Below, one piece after another: positions 50,655-59,281 of a DNA stretch of 64,000 nucleotides. The DNA is from Mycolicibacterium stellerae (GTDB lineage Bacteria > Actinomycetota > Actinomycetes > Mycobacteriales > Mycobacteriaceae): positions 372,001 to 436,000 of the forward strand of contig NZ_RARC01000002.1 in the NCBI RefSeq assembly GCF_003719305.1, read 5' to 3'. A program made the position numbers and the translations under genes. The stretch's first letter is position 1. Every line of letters starts with the position of its first letter. The notes below the pieces were generated by a model. The model saw only the letters and a program-made list of their open reading frames with translations, was not told the DNA's origin and did no database searches.

Positions 50655-52313
50655 ATGACCGCCCCCTCGACGCAGTTCACCGTCCCCGCCACCGCCGCCG
50701 CCGTCGCGGGCGCCATCGGCGACCGGGAGTTCATCATCCAGGGCGACCGACGCTACACCTTCGCCCAGATCGTCGAGCGGTCCAACCGGCTGGCGGCCTA
50801 TCTGCACGCCCGCGGGCTTGGCTGCAAAACCGAGCGGTCGGAGCTGGCCGGCCATGAGGTCGGCCAAGATCTGCTTGGCATGTACGCCTACAACGGCCCC
50901 GAGTACGTCGAGGGGATGCTCGGCGCCTGGCGGGCGAGGGTGGCCCCGTTCAACGTCAACTACCGGTATGTGAAGAACGAGCTGCAGTACCTGCTCGCGG
51001 ACTCCGGTGCAACCGCGTTGCTCTACCACGCGACGTTCGCGCCCCGCGTCGGCGAGGTGCTCCCCTACCTGCCCAGGCTGCGGGTGCTGATCCAGATCGC
51101 CGACGACTCCGGCCACGACCTGGTACACGGCGCCGTCGACTATGAGTCGATCGTCGCGTCGGGCGCGACAACGCCGCCGCCCGTCGAGCCGTCGCCCGAC
51201 GACCTGTATGTGCTCTACACCGGCGGCACCACCGGGATGCCGAAGGGCGTGCTGTGGCGTCAGCACGACATCTTCATGACGTCGTTCGGCGGCAGGAACA
51301 TGTACACCGGCGAGGTCACCGCGTCCTACGACGAGATCGCCAAGCGGGTAGCCGAGAATCCCGGAACCAAGATCTTCACGCTGCCGCCACTCATGCACGG
51401 CGCCGCGCAATGGGCCGTAATGACCGCGCTCACCACCGGACAGACGGTCGTATTTCCACGCACACAAGGCAAATTCGACGCCGACGAAGTCGTGCGCACG
51501 ATCGAGCAGGAGAAGATACTGACGGTTCAGGTCGTGGGCGACGCCATGGCACGGCCGATCGCCGATGCCATCGAACGTGGTACCGCCGACGTATCGTCGC
51601 TCGCGGTCGTCGCCAACGGCGGGGCCGCGCTCAGCCCGACCGCCAAACAGCGCCTCATCGACATCAAACCGGGCCTGATCGTCATGGACGGCGTCGGATC
51701 ATCGGAGACCGGTATTCAGATGAGCCACATGTCCATGTCGGGCGCGGTGTCGACGGGCAAATTCAATGCAGGACCCGACACCAGCGTCGCGGCAGAAGAC
51801 CTCGGCTCGATCCTGGAACCCGGCCATGAGGGCATGGGCTGGCTCGCGCAGCGCGGTTACGTTCCCCTCGGTTACAAGGGCGACGCGGCCAAGACGGCCA
51901 AGACGTTCCCGGTCATCGAGGGCGTGCGTTACTCGATTCCCGGCGACCGCGCGCGTCATCTCGCCGAAGGCGGCATCGAACTTCTCGGCCGCGATTCGGT
52001 GACCATCAACTCCGGTGGCGAGAAGATCTTCGCCGAGGAGGTCGAAGGCGCCCTGCTGTCGCACCCGGCGGTGGCCGACGTCGTGGTGTCCGGGCGGCCC
52101 AGCGAGCGGTGGGGCCAGGAGGTCGTCGCGATCGTCGCCCTCGTCGAGGGCGCGACCGCCGACGCCCAGGAGCTGATCGACCACGCGGCCGGCGTCATCG
52201 CAGGCTACAAGCTGCCGAAGGCGGTGGTTTTCCGGCCGGTCATCGAACGCAGCCCCGCAGGCAAGGCGGACTATCGATGGGCGCGCGAACAGGCGCTCAG
52301 CGAGGGCACCTGA
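50655..52313 (+). CDS. Fatty/steroid acyl-CoA synthetase (FadD)
   Basis: 552 residues, ANL superfamily. The P-loop is LYTGGTTGMPKGVLWRQ (about residue 193), followed by the adenine-binding DGVGSSETGIQ, GDRARHLAEGG, and the catalytic-lysine region SPAGKADYRWAREQA at the C-terminus. The GGTTGMPKGVLW spelling and overall sequence resemble mycobacterial FadD enzymes acting on steroid side chains (FadD17/19 type). It forms acyl-AMP and then acyl-CoA. Eight bases follow the thioesterase stop, so it shares that operon. Confidence 0.9.
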   Translation: MTAPSTQFTVPATAAAVAGAIGDREFIIQGDRRYTFAQIVERSNRLAAYLHARGLGCKTERSELAGHEVGQDLLGMYAYNGPEYVEGMLGAWRARVAPFNVNYRYVKNELQYLLADSGATALLYHATFAPRVGEVLPYLPRLRVLIQIADDSGHDLVHGAVDYESIVASGATTPPPVEPSPDDLYVLYTGGTTGMPKGVLWRQHDIFMTSFGGRNMYTGEVTASYDEIAKRVAENPGTKIFTLPPLMHGAAQWAVMTALTTGQTVVFPRTQGKFDADEVVRTIEQEKILTVQVVGDAMARPIADAIERGTADVSSLAVVANGGAALSPTAKQRLIDIKPGLIVMDGVGSSETGIQMSHMSMSGAVSTGKFNAGPDTSVAAEDLGSILEPGHEGMGWLAQRGYVPLGYKGDAAKTAKTFPVIEGVRYSIPGDRARHLAEGGIELLGRDSVTINSGGEKIFAEEVEGALLSHPAVADVVVSGRPSERWGQEVVAIVALVEGATADAQELIDHAAGVIAGYKLPKAVVFRPVIERSPAGKADYRWAREQALSEGT

Positions 52314-52360
52314 GCCGTTGAGGGGTGAAATCGCCCGCGACGTATCGTTCGGTACTCCTA

Positions 52361-52379
52361 TACTGTAATCTTTACAGTA
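52361..52379. promoter_or_regulatory. TetR-like operator upstream of the P450/CoA-transferase pair
   Basis: TACTGTAA-TCT-TTACAGTA is a perfect 8+3+8 inverted repeat, 46 bases upstream of the P450 start. A near-identical core occurs at 57091-57107, with weaker forms at 48380 and 35290. This defines a putative regulon. Confidence 0.7.
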
Positions 52380-52424
52380 CCCATAGCAGGATGTCTGTCC
52401 GTACGAGGATGCTGGAGACCAGAC

Positions 52425-53636
52425 GTGGATACGCCAGTGCTGGACGTCACGCCCGACGAAGCGGCCGACCTTCTTCGCAACCCCTACCCGATCTTCCAGC
52501 GCAGGCGAACTGAAACCGGCGGCGTATTCTGCGGCAGCGTCATGGACTGGACTAAGGCCGCCGAAGACTTCCGGCCCGAGAATCTCTATGCCGCAGTGTC
52601 GTTCGACGCGGTGAACCGTGTCTTCCGCGACGGCAAGGCGTTCAACTCCCACATCTACGACTCGACCATCGGCCTGTTCATCGGACCCACCATCCTTGCG
52701 ATGGAGGGCAAGACCCACTGGGAACACCGCAATCTCGTGTCGGCGGCGTTCAAGTCGCGCTCGCTGCTGCGGTGGGAACCCGAGATCGTCCGGCCGGTCG
52801 TCAACGGGTTGATCGACGAGTTCGTCGACGCGGGCGAGACGGATCTTGTCCGCGCCTTCACCCTCGAGTTCCCGACCAGGGTGATCTCGAAATTGCTTGG
52901 CCTGCCCGAGGAAGACCTGCCGTGGTTCCGAACGCAGGCCGTCGACCTGATCAGCTATCACGTCAAGTACAAGCGGGCGTTCGAGGCGTCGGCCGCGCTG
53001 AAGGACTACTTCCTCGGCCACATCGAAAAGCGCAGGTCGCAGCCGACCGAGGACATCATCGGCGATCTGGTCACCGCCGAGATCGATGGCGAGAAGCTCA
53101 GCGACGAAGCCATCTACTCCTTCCTGCGGCTCCTGCTGCCCGCGGGCCTCGAGACGACCTACCGCTCATCGGGCAACCTGCTCTTCCTCCTGCTCACACA
53201 CCCCGACCAGTTCCGAGCCGTGCAGGCAGATCGTGAGCTCATCGGTCCCGCCATCGAGGAGGGGCTGCGCTTCGAGACGCCGCTGACGACGGTTCAGCGG
53301 TATGCGAGCGAGGAGACCGAGCTCGAAGGCGTCACGCTCCCGCAGGGGGCGGTGATCGACGTCTGCATCGGGTCGGCAAACCGCGACGAGAACCGGTGGG
53401 AGCGCTCGGAAGAGTTCGACATCTTTCGGAAACGGCTGCCGCACATCTCCTTTGCCGCCGGTGAGCACACCTGCATGGGGCTGCACCTGGCGCGAATGGA
53501 GACCAGGGTGGCTCTCGAATGCCTGCTCGACAGGCTGACCGACATCGAGCTCGTCACCGACAACAACCCGCACATCTACGGGCAGCCGTTCCGTTCACCG
53601 ACGGCACTGCCCGTCACCTTCGCCGCAGCGGGGTGA
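52425..53636 (+). CDS. Cytochrome P450
   Basis: 403 residues. The I-helix is LLPAGLETTYRSSG, with Glu-Thr in place of the usual Asp/Glu-Thr pair. The heme loop is FAAGEHTCMGLHLARMETR with Cys350. EEGLRFETPLTTVQR supplies the ExxR. The N-terminus lacks a membrane anchor. GTG 52425 has GGAG 7 bases upstream. It lies between the FadD operon and the CoA-transferase (12-base gap) and directly behind the perfect operator. Reaction presumably hydroxylation of a cyclic or branched acid; electron donors are elsewhere. Confidence 0.9.
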   Translation: MDTPVLDVTPDEAADLLRNPYPIFQRRRTETGGVFCGSVMDWTKAAEDFRPENLYAAVSFDAVNRVFRDGKAFNSHIYDSTIGLFIGPTILAMEGKTHWEHRNLVSAAFKSRSLLRWEPEIVRPVVNGLIDEFVDAGETDLVRAFTLEFPTRVISKLLGLPEEDLPWFRTQAVDLISYHVKYKRAFEASAALKDYFLGHIEKRRSQPTEDIIGDLVTAEIDGEKLSDEAIYSFLRLLLPAGLETTYRSSGNLLFLLLTHPDQFRAVQADRELIGPAIEEGLRFETPLTTVQRYASEETELEGVTLPQGAVIDVCIGSANRDENRWERSEEFDIFRKRLPHISFAAGEHTCMGLHLARMETRVALECLLDRLTDIELVTDNNPHIYGQPFRSPTALPVTFAAAG

Positions 53637-53648
53637 TAGGACCATTAC

Positions 53649-54875
53649 ATGATCAAGGTGATGGAGGGCGTGCGGGTCCTCGAGGTTGCGCAGTTCACTT
53701 TCGTCCCCGCGGCCGGAGGCATTCTCGCCGACTGGGGCGCCGACGTCATCAAGGTGGAGCACCCGGTGCGCGGCGACACCCAGCGCGGGTTCATCAACAT
53801 GGGTGGCTTCCAGCTGAACCCGGAGCGGCATCCGCTGATCGAGCATCCAAATCGCGGCAAGCGCAGCGTCGGGATCGACGTTTCCACCGAGGACGGCCAG
53901 CAGGTGCTCTACGAGATCGCCAAGACCTCCGACGTGTTCCTCACCAATTACATGCCCGCTCAGCGGCAGAGGAACAAGTTCGACGTCGAGCACATTCGCG
54001 CGGTCAACCCCGACATCATCTACGCCCGCGGAAGCGCATACGGCGACAAGGGTCCCGAGCGTGACACCGGCGGTTTCGACGGTACGGCGTTCTGGACGCG
54101 TAGCGGCGTTGGCCACGCGCTGACGCCCGAGGAACTGGGCGGCGCCCTGTCGCAGGGCATTCCGGCGTTCGGCGACTCCATCGGTGGCATGAACATCGCA
54201 GGCGGAATATCGGCGGCCCTGTTTCATCGCGAGCGAACGGGTGAGGCCGTCGAACTCGACGTGTCGCTGCTGAGCACGGCGTGGTGGGCGGCGGGCGCCA
54301 GCGTGACGCAGGGTATGGAGACCGGTGAGACGATGCGCTCGCTCATGCCCGACTCGATCGGCCCGACCGTCAATCCATTCCTCGGCAACTACCTGACGTC
54401 CGATGGCGGCACGATCAACCTGTGCATCGTCAGCCCCACCGGTTATATCCGGGACGCGTTCGAACACCTCGGCCTATCGGAACTGGCCGACGATCCGCGC
54501 TTCTGCGATGTGATGCCGCTCATTGAAAACGCCGCGCAGGCAGCCGAACTCATTACTGCGGCGATCCGCAGCAAGCCGTTCGCCTACTGGCGTCAGCATC
54601 TGAAGACGATGAAGGGGCAGTGGGCGCCGTTTCAGAGCCTCATCGAGCTCGCCGACGACGAGCAGGCGATCGCCAACGACATGATCGTCGAGGTCGAGGC
54701 GGCCGACGGCGGGCAGCCGTTCAAGGTGGTTCGCGGCCCGATCCAGTTCAACCACGAGCCGGTGGAGACGACGCGTGCGCCGCAGGCGTCCGAGCACACC
54801 GAGATCGTGCTGATGGAGCTCGGGATGGGGTGGGACCGCATCGAGGAGCTCAAGAACTCCGGCGCGATCGCCTAG
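53649..54875 (+). CDS. Class III (CaiB/BaiF) CoA-transferase
   Basis: 408 residues. GVRVLEVAQFTFVPAAGGILADWGADVIKVEHP is the family N-terminus, NRGKRSVGIDVSTEDGQ follows, and FGDSIGGMNIAGGISAAL carries the catalytic Asp region near residue 178. It would reassign CoA between pathway acids or isomerise, as in alpha-methylacyl-CoA racemase relatives. It is probably co-transcribed with the P450 (12-base gap) under the 52361 operator. It is convergent with the molybdoenzyme gene. Confidence 0.87.
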   Translation: MIKVMEGVRVLEVAQFTFVPAAGGILADWGADVIKVEHPVRGDTQRGFINMGGFQLNPERHPLIEHPNRGKRSVGIDVSTEDGQQVLYEIAKTSDVFLTNYMPAQRQRNKFDVEHIRAVNPDIIYARGSAYGDKGPERDTGGFDGTAFWTRSGVGHALTPEELGGALSQGIPAFGDSIGGMNIAGGISAALFHRERTGEAVELDVSLLSTAWWAAGASVTQGMETGETMRSLMPDSIGPTVNPFLGNYLTSDGGTINLCIVSPTGYIRDAFEHLGLSELADDPRFCDVMPLIENAAQAAELITAAIRSKPFAYWRQHLKTMKGQWAPFQSLIELADDEQAIANDMIVEVEAADGGQPFKVVRGPIQFNHEPVETTRAPQASEHTEIVLMELGMGWDRIEELKNSGAIA

Positions 54876-54897
54876 GCACGTTCCACCGCGAAACGGG

Positions 54898-57078
54898 TCA
54901 GGCGCGTTCCACCCGCACTGGGACTCCGGTCAGCCATGCCATGCCCGACAGCGACTCGACATCTTGTGGCTCACTGGACGTCAGCTGGTTGACGTTTGCG
55001 CCGCCGGCCTCGTTGGCCAGCCGCCACGTCCCGGTGCCCTTGTGGCCCCAGCCGTGCGGCACGGCGATCACGCCGGCCATCAGATCCTTTGTCGGGGTGA
55101 CCCCGATGGTGATCTCGCCGTACGGAGACGACACCCGCACCAAGTCGCCTTCGGACACCTGTAAATCGGCAGCGTCGTCGAGGTGGATCAGCGCGCGCTG
55201 CACCCGCTCGCCACGCATCAGCAACGGGGAGTTGTGCATCCACGAGTTCTCCGAGCGCGGCTCCCGCATGCCGATCATCCGCAGCGGATAGCCTGCGGGA
55301 TGCGTGTCGCGGGTGAGCTTGTCGACCTCCGCGGCGATGGCGGGATGCACCAACCGGACCCGCCGCGACAGGTAGGCCACCGCATCCCTCAGAACGCCGG
55401 TGCGGATGTGTGTTGCCACGACGGCGCCGTGCGGATGCTCGTCGGTCAGCCGACGCAGCGACAAGCCGCCGCGGCGCAGTCCGAACCGGTCTCCACCCTG
55501 CGACATCCGAATGAGCCCGTCGATCAACATCCTCGGCGTCAATCGAACACCGAAGACGCCCAGGCTCTTTCGCGCCGCGCTCAGTGCCCGGAAGGCAGGC
55601 GCGACACCGGTCAACCGCGCGGCCAGGTCCTCGACGATGTCCCACTCGCCGCGCGCCTGCCCCGCCGGAGCGACGACGGCACCGGTCGCCTGCCGGAACG
55701 GCGTGGCCTGAAACGCCTGAAACGTGAACGGGAAATCGTCACGCTCGTACATCGTGGTGACCGGAAGGATGTAGTCGCACCGGGCGGTCGTCTCGGTGAC
55801 GTAGAAGTCGAGCGCCACCGACAGGTCCAGCTGCTCGAACGCGGCCTCGAGCTCTTCGCCGTTGGGCACCGAAAGGACGGGGTTGCCCGCCGAAACGAAC
55901 ATCGCCTTGATCTGGCGATCACCCGGCGTGGTGATCTCCTTTGCCATCAGGGCGGCCGGCTCGGAAGTGATCGCGTTGGGAATGCCGCCGACGCGGGAGC
56001 GACGACGATACGAGCGCCGCAGCGCAAACCCCATCACCGTGTTCTGCCATCGCTGGCCGATGGTGTGCATCAGGCCGAAGACCGAGCCGCCGGGGACATC
56101 GAGGTTTCCCGCGACGAGGTTGACCGCGTCGATCAGGTAGGCGGTGAGCGTGCCGTATCTGCCGACGCAGGTGCCGAGTCTGCCGTAGACGGCGGCGCGC
56201 GGCGTGCGCGCCAGTTCGTGCGCGAGCGACCGCACACTGTCGGGGTCGACGCCGGTGTGCTCGGCTGTCGTCTCCGGGGTGAACGGTTCGCACAGCGCGC
56301 GCAGCCATTCCGTCCCGTCGGCCTGCCTGCTCACCTGCGCGTAGTCGACGAGGCCGTCGGCGAACATCACCTGCAACAGCGAAAGCAGCAGGTAGGCGTC
56401 TGTGTCCGGGACCAGACCCAGCCATTCGAACGCCGCGGCCGTCTCGGTGCGCCGTGGATCGACGACCACGACCCGTCCGCCACGCTTGACGATGTCTTGC
56501 ATGCGATCCTTGATCCGTGGTGCGGTAAGGAAACTCCCATGCGAGACAACGGGATTAGCGCCCATCATCACCAACAGATCGGTACGGTTCAGATCGGGTA
56601 TCGGCGTCGACGTCGGCACACCGTAGAGCAGTTGGCTCGCGATGAGCCTGCTGTTGGTGTCTTGTGAGGATGCGGTGAAGTAATGGCTGTCTCGGCCGAT
56701 GCCCTTGATGAACATCAGCGCCGCGAAAGTGTGCGCATAGCTGAAGGCGGCGGGATTACCCATGTACCAGCCGACCGCGCCGGAGCCGTGAGCGTGCAGT
56801 ATCCCGGTCAGTCGCTGCGCGATATCCGTCAGCGCCTCGTCCCATGACACCGGTTCGAATCCGGTCGGCGTTCGGCGCAGCGGTGCGGTGACGCGATCGG
56901 GGTCGTTGTGCACCTCGGTGAACGCGATCCCCTTCTGGCAGGCGAAGCCCGATGAGAGCGGATGGTCCTTGTCGGGGCGCAGCGATACCAGTCGGCCGTC
57001 CTCGACGGTCGCGACCATGCCGCACAGCGGCTCGCAGATCCGGCAGAACGTGGTCTTGTGCTCGGTTACCGATGCCAC
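54898..57078 (-). CDS. Molybdopterin oxidoreductase (DMSO reductase family)
   Basis: 726 residues. The N-terminal [4Fe-4S] site is C12, C15, C19 and C47 (FCRICEPLCG ... SGFACQKG). Domains follow in the usual order: Mo-bis-MGD binding with DLLVMMGANPVVSHGSF and VVVVDPRRTET, then the C-terminal molydopterin dinucleotide domain (about 600-726: EGDLVRVSSPYGEITIGVTP). There is no twin-arginine signal, so it acts in the cytoplasm. Substrate unknown; hydroxylation or dehydrogenation is possible. GTG 57078 is used; the listed longer frame would cross the operator. Divergent from the thiolase-like gene. Confidence 0.88.
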   Translation of the reverse strand: MASVTEHKTTFCRICEPLCGMVATVEDGRLVSLRPDKDHPLSSGFACQKGIAFTEVHNDPDRVTAPLRRTPTGFEPVSWDEALTDIAQRLTGILHAHGSGAVGWYMGNPAAFSYAHTFAALMFIKGIGRDSHYFTASSQDTNSRLIASQLLYGVPTSTPIPDLNRTDLLVMMGANPVVSHGSFLTAPRIKDRMQDIVKRGGRVVVVDPRRTETAAAFEWLGLVPDTDAYLLLSLLQVMFADGLVDYAQVSRQADGTEWLRALCEPFTPETTAEHTGVDPDSVRSLAHELARTPRAAVYGRLGTCVGRYGTLTAYLIDAVNLVAGNLDVPGGSVFGLMHTIGQRWQNTVMGFALRRSYRRRSRVGGIPNAITSEPAALMAKEITTPGDRQIKAMFVSAGNPVLSVPNGEELEAAFEQLDLSVALDFYVTETTARCDYILPVTTMYERDDFPFTFQAFQATPFRQATGAVVAPAGQARGEWDIVEDLAARLTGVAPAFRALSAARKSLGVFGVRLTPRMLIDGLIRMSQGGDRFGLRRGGLSLRRLTDEHPHGAVVATHIRTGVLRDAVAYLSRRVRLVHPAIAAEVDKLTRDTHPAGYPLRMIGMREPRSENSWMHNSPLLMRGERVQRALIHLDDAADLQVSEGDLVRVSSPYGEITIGVTPTKDLMAGVIAVPHGWGHKGTGTWRLANEAGGANVNQLTSSEPQDVESLSGMAWLTGVPVRVERA

Positions 57079-57090
57079 CCAGACCACGAT

Positions 57091-57107
57091 ACTGTAAGAG
57101 TTACAGT
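57091..57107. promoter_or_regulatory. TetR-like operator between the molybdoenzyme and thiolase-like genes
   Basis: ACTGTAA-GAG-TTACAGT is a perfect 7+3+7 inverted repeat in a 46-base divergent gap (57079-57124), the same as the 52361 core. With so short a gap, one bound regulator would block both starts. Confidence 0.7.
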
Positions 57108-57124
57108 TGCGATACACTCACCGC

Positions 57125-58270
57125 ATGAACGACGTCGCCATCATCGGTGTTGGCCTGCACCCGTTCGGCCGGTTCGAAGGCAAGACCGCAATGGAGATGG
57201 GCGTCGACGCGATCTTCGCCGCGGTTGCCGACGCAGGCGTCGAGTGGAAGGACGTCCAGTTCGCCACCGGCGGCAGCTGGACAGTGGCCAACCCCGACGC
57301 GATCGTCGGCATGGTGGGGCTTTCCGGCATCCCGTTCACCAACGTCTTCAACGCCTGCGCCACAGCCGCGAGCGCCGCCAAGGCGTGCGCGGACGGTATC
57401 CGGCTCGGCGACTACGACATCGGCATTGCGATCGGCTTGGACAAGCACCCACGCGGCGCCTTCACCGAGGACCCCGCACTGGTCGGCATGCCGAGCTGGT
57501 ACGCAGAGAACGGCCAGTACCTCACCACGCAGTTCTTCGGCATGAAGGCCAACCGCTACCTGCACGACAACGGCATCTCGCAGGCGACCCTGGCGAAGGT
57601 CGCCGCCAAGAACTTCCGCAACGGCGCGTTGAACCCGAACGCGTTCCGGCGCAAGCCGATCGCCGAGGAAGACATCCTCAACTCGACGATGCTCAACTAT
57701 CCGCTGACCCAGTACATGTTCTGCGCCCCCGACGAAGGGGCCGCCGCGGTCGTCATGTGTCGCGCCGACATCGCGCACCGCTACACATCGAAGCCGGTGT
57801 ATCTGCGCGCCGTCGAGGTTCGCACCCGCCGCTACGGCGCGTACGAGGTGAACACGACGTTCGCACCGGTCGAGGAGGATGTGGCACCGACGGTTTACGC
57901 CGCACGCGCAGCGTTCGAAAAGGCAGGCGTTGCACCCGATGACGTCGATGTCATCCAGCTGCAGGACACCGATGCGGGCGCCGAGATCATCCACATGGCC
58001 GAGTGCGGGTTCTGCGAACACGGCGACCAGGAGAAACTGCTGGCCGACGGCGCCACCGAGATCGGTGGCCCGATGCCCGTCAACACCGACGGCGGGCTGA
58101 TCGCCAACGGCGAGCCGATCGGGGCATCGGGCCTGCGCCAGATCCACGAGCTGGTGCGGCAGCTGCGCGGTGAGGCGGGCGACCGCCAGGTGGCAGGGCA
58201 ACCGCGCGTCGGTTTCGCCCAGCTCTACGGCGCTCCTGGCACCGCGGCGGCGACGATCGTCACGCTGTGA
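57125..58270 (+). CDS. Thiolase-like / lipid-transfer (SCP2-thiolase) protein, altered active site
   Basis: 381 residues. The nucleophile Cys78 is in NVFNACATAASAAK. The later thiolase His motif GHPxGxTG is present as NGEPIGASG, with Glu (E330) for His, and the C-terminal Cys motif is replaced by LYGAPGTAAATI. This pattern resembles thiolase-fold aldolases (Ltp2-like), which act with a DUF35 partner; none is in the window. Expected role: carbon-carbon cleavage or condensation of a CoA ester in this pathway. ATG 57125. Nine bases separate it from the convergent SDR gene. Confidence 0.82.
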   Translation: MNDVAIIGVGLHPFGRFEGKTAMEMGVDAIFAAVADAGVEWKDVQFATGGSWTVANPDAIVGMVGLSGIPFTNVFNACATAASAAKACADGIRLGDYDIGIAIGLDKHPRGAFTEDPALVGMPSWYAENGQYLTTQFFGMKANRYLHDNGISQATLAKVAAKNFRNGALNPNAFRRKPIAEEDILNSTMLNYPLTQYMFCAPDEGAAAVVMCRADIAHRYTSKPVYLRAVEVRTRRYGAYEVNTTFAPVEEDVAPTVYAARAAFEKAGVAPDDVDVIQLQDTDAGAEIIHMAECGFCEHGDQEKLLADGATEIGGPMPVNTDGGLIANGEPIGASGLRQIHELVRQLRGEAGDRQVAGQPRVGFAQLYGAPGTAAATIVTL

Positions 58271-58279
58271 CGCCGACGT

Positions 58280-59281
58280 TCACCGATTCTCGACGTAGAA
58301 CTTCGCCGCCCGCTTGATCGACTCGGCCGTCGGCCGGGGTTCCCATCCGAGTTCGCGTGTCGCCTTGCTGTGATCGGCGGCCGACATCATGTGCAGGAGC
58401 TTTACTCCGGTGACGTTCATCGAGAGATCTCGCCGCAGCACCCGGCTCGCCGTGCTCATGATCCAGCCGACGACGTAGAGCATCGCCAGCGGCACACCGA
58501 ACCGCGGCGGCTTCGCGCCGACCGCCGACGCCGCCGTCTCGAACATCGCCCGCATGGGCATGAAGCTTTCGGAGATGATGTAGCGCTCACCGTTGCGGCC
58601 GCGCTCCGCGGCGAGCAGGAATGCGTCCGCCACGTCTTCGATGCCGACGACTTCGGTTGACACCCCGTTGACGTACACCGGCATCTTCCCCAGCGCCGCC
58701 GCCTTGACCATCATGCCTTGATGTGGCTGCCAGTCGAGGGGTCCGTACGGGTTGGATACACACATCGCAACGGCGGGCAGGTTTTTGGTGCGGGCGTACT
58801 GCAGCACCAGGTCTTCTGCCTGGCGGCGCGATTCGATATAGGCACCGCCGACACCCTCCCAGTTGAACGGCATGTCCTCCGTTGCGGATTCGCCGTTCCC
58901 GGCGATGGCGATCGTTCCGATCGTGCTGCAGAACACGAACCGTTCCAGGTCCGCGTGGACCGCGATGTCAAGTACGCGACGCAGGCTTTCAACGTTCGTC
59001 GCGAACAGTGGTGCCGGGTCTCGCAGATAGAAGCGGGTATCGACGATGCAGTAGAACACCGCGTCGCGGTCGGCCATCGCTGCGCGCAACGCGTCGTCGT
59101 CGCGGAGATCGCCGTACGCGCGCTGGACATCGAGGTCGTCGATCGCCACCGTCAGGCTGGACTTGCGCAGATACACCCGCACGTCGTCACCGCGCTCGAC
59201 CAGCTTTCTCGTGACGTGTGAGCCGACGAAGCCGCTGGCGCCCATCACCAGTACTCGCCGCCGCGCCGGTCGGGTGGTCAC
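58280..59281 (-). CDS. NAD(P)-dependent epimerase/3-beta-HSD-like extended SDR
   Basis: 333 residues. The nucleotide motif VLVMGASGFVGSHVTRKL is at residues 9-26. The catalytic Tyr segment is AYIESRRQAEDLV: Tyr is present, but the lysine of Y-x3-K is Arg. The C-terminal half has a hydrophobic segment (LAMLYVVGWIMSTASRVL) as in 3-beta-hydroxysteroid dehydrogenases. It likely oxidises or reduces a cyclic alcohol or ketone. GTG 59281 overlaps the FadE stop by 4 bases; it is the last gene of a five-gene operon from 63994 to 58280. Confidence 0.84.
   Translation of the reverse strand: MTTRPARRRVLVMGASGFVGSHVTRKLVERGDDVRVYLRKSSLTVAIDDLDVQRAYGDLRDDDALRAAMADRDAVFYCIVDTRFYLRDPAPLFATNVESLRRVLDIAVHADLERFVFCSTIGTIAIAGNGESATEDMPFNWEGVGGAYIESRRQAEDLVLQYARTKNLPAVAMCVSNPYGPLDWQPHQGMMVKAAALGKMPVYVNGVSTEVVGIEDVADAFLLAAERGRNGERYIISESFMPMRAMFETAASAVGAKPPRFGVPLAMLYVVGWIMSTASRVLRRDLSMNVTGVKLLHMMSAADHSKATRELGWEPRPTAESIKRAAKFYVENR

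Noticed and set aside
54876-54897. Possible terminator between convergent CoA-transferase and molybdoenzyme genes
   Set aside because: The 22-base gap contains direct CGTTCCACC-like repeats rather than a stable hairpin.
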